From contig NZ_FOCE01000015.1 in NCBI RefSeq assembly GCF_900110025.1, positions 1 through 49,932 of the forward strand: 49,932 nt of DNA. Reading direction: 5' to 3'. Below the pieces are notes generated by a model. The model was not told the origin of the DNA, searched no databases, and was given only the letters and a program-made list of their open reading frames with translations. The DNA is from Gemmobacter aquatilis (GTDB lineage: Bacteria; Pseudomonadota; Alphaproteobacteria; Rhodobacterales; Rhodobacteraceae). Positions within the stretch are counted from its first letter, which is position 1; every line of letters begins with the position of its first letter. Positions 48,308 to 49,932 of this stretch are shown piece by piece. The position numbers and the translations under genes were made by a program.

Positions 48308-49522
48308 ATGGAACATGTCATGTCTTCGCCCGTGCCTCGGCACGAACGGCGCACTCTTTCTTCATGTCAGAGAAACCCGCGCGCCCAGGAGGTACAACAA
48401 CCGGACGGGGCCGACCCCCGTTGGTCGCTCCTCGACCTTGTCCGGACATGCCGTGACCGCCTTGGCCTGCGGGATCGGGATGTCACGGTCCTGAGAGGGC
48501 TGTTGTCTCTTGTCCCGGGATCAGCCCGTCCGCACGAATGGATTGTCTTCGCGTCGAACCGTGTCCTGATCGAGCGCTGCGACGGGATTGACGAGCGCAC
48601 CCTGCGCCGCCGCCTCGAACATCTCAGAACGGGCGGCTTGCTTGCACGACGGTCAAGCCCGAACGGCAAACGATACCAAGTGCGCGATGACGCCGCCGAA
48701 ATTCGTCTGACCTACGGCATCGACCTATCGCCCCTGTTCATGATACGGGGCCATCTGCAGGCGCTTGCCGCACAGTGCCGACAAGACGCGCTTCGGTGCA
48801 AGGCACTCAGATCGGTGATCCGTGATCTGTTGTTCCACAGCAGCCACTTGCTTGCGCCCGACCTCGCGGAAACCGCCTATCGAGCCCTGCGGCGGGCCCT
48901 GTCCAGTGACGATCTGCAAGCAATCGTCGATAAACTGCGCGAGGAAACCTGCGCGAGCCATTCACAGGAGGCGCGCGAGACAAGCGTTCTGACCGCCAGC
49001 GACAGCCAAAATGACCGGCACATTCAGAATTCGAATAAAGAAGATTTAGATTCTGAACGCGTGAGAACGAGCGGCGTTACCGAGATCCTTCCAGATCGCG
49101 GACCTGTAACGAACGCCAAGAAGGCAGAAGATATCACCGTGGGCGAATGCATGAGCCTTGCACCCAATGCCGCCACATTCGCCTGTGAGCCTACAAGGGA
49201 CTGGGATAGTGTCGTCAAACTATCCACGCAGCTCGCACCAGCGATCGGCCTTCAAACCGGCGATATCGAAACTGCGCGCAGCAGCATGGGTGTGCTTGGC
49301 TGTGCCTTGGCGGTCATCGGGCTTGTAGAGTCGTTCGGTCGGATCCGAAATCCGCGCGCCTACCTGCGTTCGCTTGCCAAACGCGCGCAGCTTGAAGACC
49401 TTGATCCGATACGGATGTTCCGTTCGCTCACGACACAGGCCTCCATCCGGCGGGGTTGGCGTGTGCCTGATGTTTACCCCGGTAAACCTGACGCGGCAGT
49501 TGGCACCTGTATACTGGGGTAA
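48308..49522 (+). CDS. repC: Plasmid replication initiator RepC
   Basis: A 404-residue RepC. The conserved core is WSLLDLVRTCRDRLGLRDRDVTVLRGLLSLVP, followed by ASNRVLIERCDGIDERTLRRRLEHL, a helix-turn-helix region near residues 80-120. The C-terminal RepC domain includes IGLVESFGRIRNPRAYLRSL. The replication origin of these plasmids usually lies inside repC in a more AT-rich section; the AT-rich stretch at about 49000-49060 is a candidate. The start at 48308 (MEHVMSS) is chosen by similarity to MEYI/MQHV starts of other RepC proteins; 48257 and 48320 are alternatives. Two parS-like palindromes overlap or follow its 3' end. Confidence 0.93.
   Translation: MEHVMSSPVPRHERRTLSSCQRNPRAQEVQQPDGADPRWSLLDLVRTCRDRLGLRDRDVTVLRGLLSLVPGSARPHEWIVFASNRVLIERCDGIDERTLRRRLEHLRTGGLLARRSSPNGKRYQVRDDAAEIRLTYGIDLSPLFMIRGHLQALAAQCRQDALRCKALRSVIRDLLFHSSHLLAPDLAETAYRALRRALSSDDLQAIVDKLREETCASHSQEARETSVLTASDSQNDRHIQNSNKEDLDSERVRTSGVTEILPDRGPVTNAKKAEDITVGECMSLAPNAATFACEPTRDWDSVVKLSTQLAPAIGLQTGDIETARSSMGVLGCALAVIGLVESFGRIRNPRAYLRSLAKRAQLEDLDPIRMFRSLTTQASIRRGWRVPDVYPGKPDAAVGTCILG
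49472..49487. promoter_or_regulatory. parS-like centromere site 1
   Basis: GTTTACC-CC-GGTAAAC has 7-bp perfect arms around two bases, the size and shape of RepB-binding parS sites in repABC plasmids. It lies in the last codons of repC. A second, nearly identical site in the opposite orientation follows 21 bases later. Confidence 0.6.
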
Positions 49523-49524
49523 AC
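49509..49524. promoter_or_regulatory. parS-like centromere site 2
   Basis: GTATACTGGGGTAAAC matches the reverse complement of site 1 at 14 of 16 positions. It overlaps the repC stop codon. The two sites form an inverted pair, as expected for a partition site cluster. Confidence 0.55.
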
Positions 49525-49622
49525 ATCCCCAACGCCTTAAGAGGACGAGCGTTGCTGAGATTGAAGGGACGGGGAGTGAGATCGGGAGAGTGGCTTCCGG
49601 CGCCCGCCGTGGAGAAGACCTG

Positions 49623-49932
49623 ATGGCCAAAGCTGTCCAAAAAGTTACCCTGTCCCCCTCGCGGGACATCCCCTTCGACAAGCTCGTACTGAGCCAGTCC
49701 AACGTGCGGCGCATCAAGGCGGGCGTCTCGGTAGAGGAACTGGCGGAGGACATCCCCGCCGCGGGCTACTGCAGAGCCTGAACGTGCGGGCGGTGCTTGA
49801 TGCTGATGGTGTCGAAACCGGCATGTTCGAGATCCCGGCCGGTGGCCGTCGCTTCCAGGCGCTGTCGCTGCTGGTGAAGCAGAAGCGGCTAGCGAAAACC
49901 GCACCGGTTCCCTGCATCGTGCGGGATGCTGC
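49623..49932 (+). pseudogene. ParB/KorB-like plasmid protein, frameshifted and cut by the window edge
   Basis: ATG 49623 opens a ParB N-terminal domain: FDKLVLSQSNVRRIKAG followed by VSVEELAEDI. At about 49755-49760 one base is missing relative to the expected GAC ATC GCC CGC CGC GGG, so the frame ends early. In the +1-shifted frame the domain continues as RGLLQSLNVRAVLDADG, FEIPAGGRRFQALSLL and VPCIVRD to the window end. Such ParB-like proteins are common next to repABC in Rhodobacterales and rhizobial plasmids. Real mutation and sequencing error cannot be told apart here. Confidence 0.75.

Noticed and set aside
1-49932. CRISPR arrays, tRNA or rRNA genes, prophage genes, conjugation genes
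   Set aside because: No regularly spaced repeats, cloverleaf-like sequences, rRNA cores or recognisable phage or tra proteins were seen on either strand.

Overview
The window looks like part of a large plasmid or chromid from an alphaproteobacterium of the Rhodobacterales type. The main evidence is a repABC replication and partition module at the right end, high GC content, dense operons with start/stop overlaps, and many ABC importers for carbohydrates or polyols. No rRNA, tRNA or CRISPR array was seen.

Layout, left to right. (1) 1-92 is the start of a pntA-like gene running off the left edge. (2) 146-7316, minus strand: a sugar importer operon with RbsB-, RbsA- and RbsC-like parts, an SDR, two tandem D-tagatose 3-epimerase-family proteins and an RpiR regulator. 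(3) 7428-17259, minus strand: a second catabolic operon with an SDR, KDPG aldolase, another SDR, two zinc dehydrogenases, a glycerol-kinase-like FGGY kinase, a shikimate-dehydrogenase-like protein, a cupin phosphoglucose isomerase, a 2-hydroxyacid dehydrogenase, and an unusual fusion of a UlaG-like metallo-beta-lactamase domain to a low-molecular-weight protein tyrosine phosphatase domain. (4) 17388-25328, plus strand and divergent: a MalFG-type polyol/sugar importer with two different ATPases, a small membrane protein, a xylulokinase-like kinase and a HAD phosphatase. (5) 25395-28965: a flavin oxidoreductase, an aldo/keto reductase gene with a large internal deletion, an MFS transporter and a divergent LysR regulator. 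(6) 29032-42449: a second catabolic region with a quinone-oxidoreductase-like protein, an SDR, a glycerol-dehydrogenase-like enzyme, an AroE-like protein, a second Rbs-type importer, a split transketolase, an aldehyde dehydrogenase, a GntR/FCD regulator and a GMC oxidoreductase. Three of its promoters carry the same 13-bp ATATATGATATAT core. (7) 42566-45213: a decayed IS3-family element split by an intact-looking IS110-family element. (8) 45858-49522: repA, repB and repC with a probable antisense RNA and two parS-like palindromes, followed by a frameshifted ParB-like gene at the right edge.

How it works together (inference). Three importers feed two sets of dehydrogenases, epimerases and kinases that probably oxidise, phosphorylate and cleave polyols or rare sugars. 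In the left half, GAA-N5-TTC dyads sit at the promoters of the catabolic operons and are plausible RpiR operators. In the right half, the GntR protein plausibly controls the transketolase, aldehyde dehydrogenase, glycerol dehydrogenase, AroE and GMC genes through the shared palindrome. The substrates cannot be read from sequence alone. No sugar-acid dehydratase is visible in the window, although KDPG aldolase is present.
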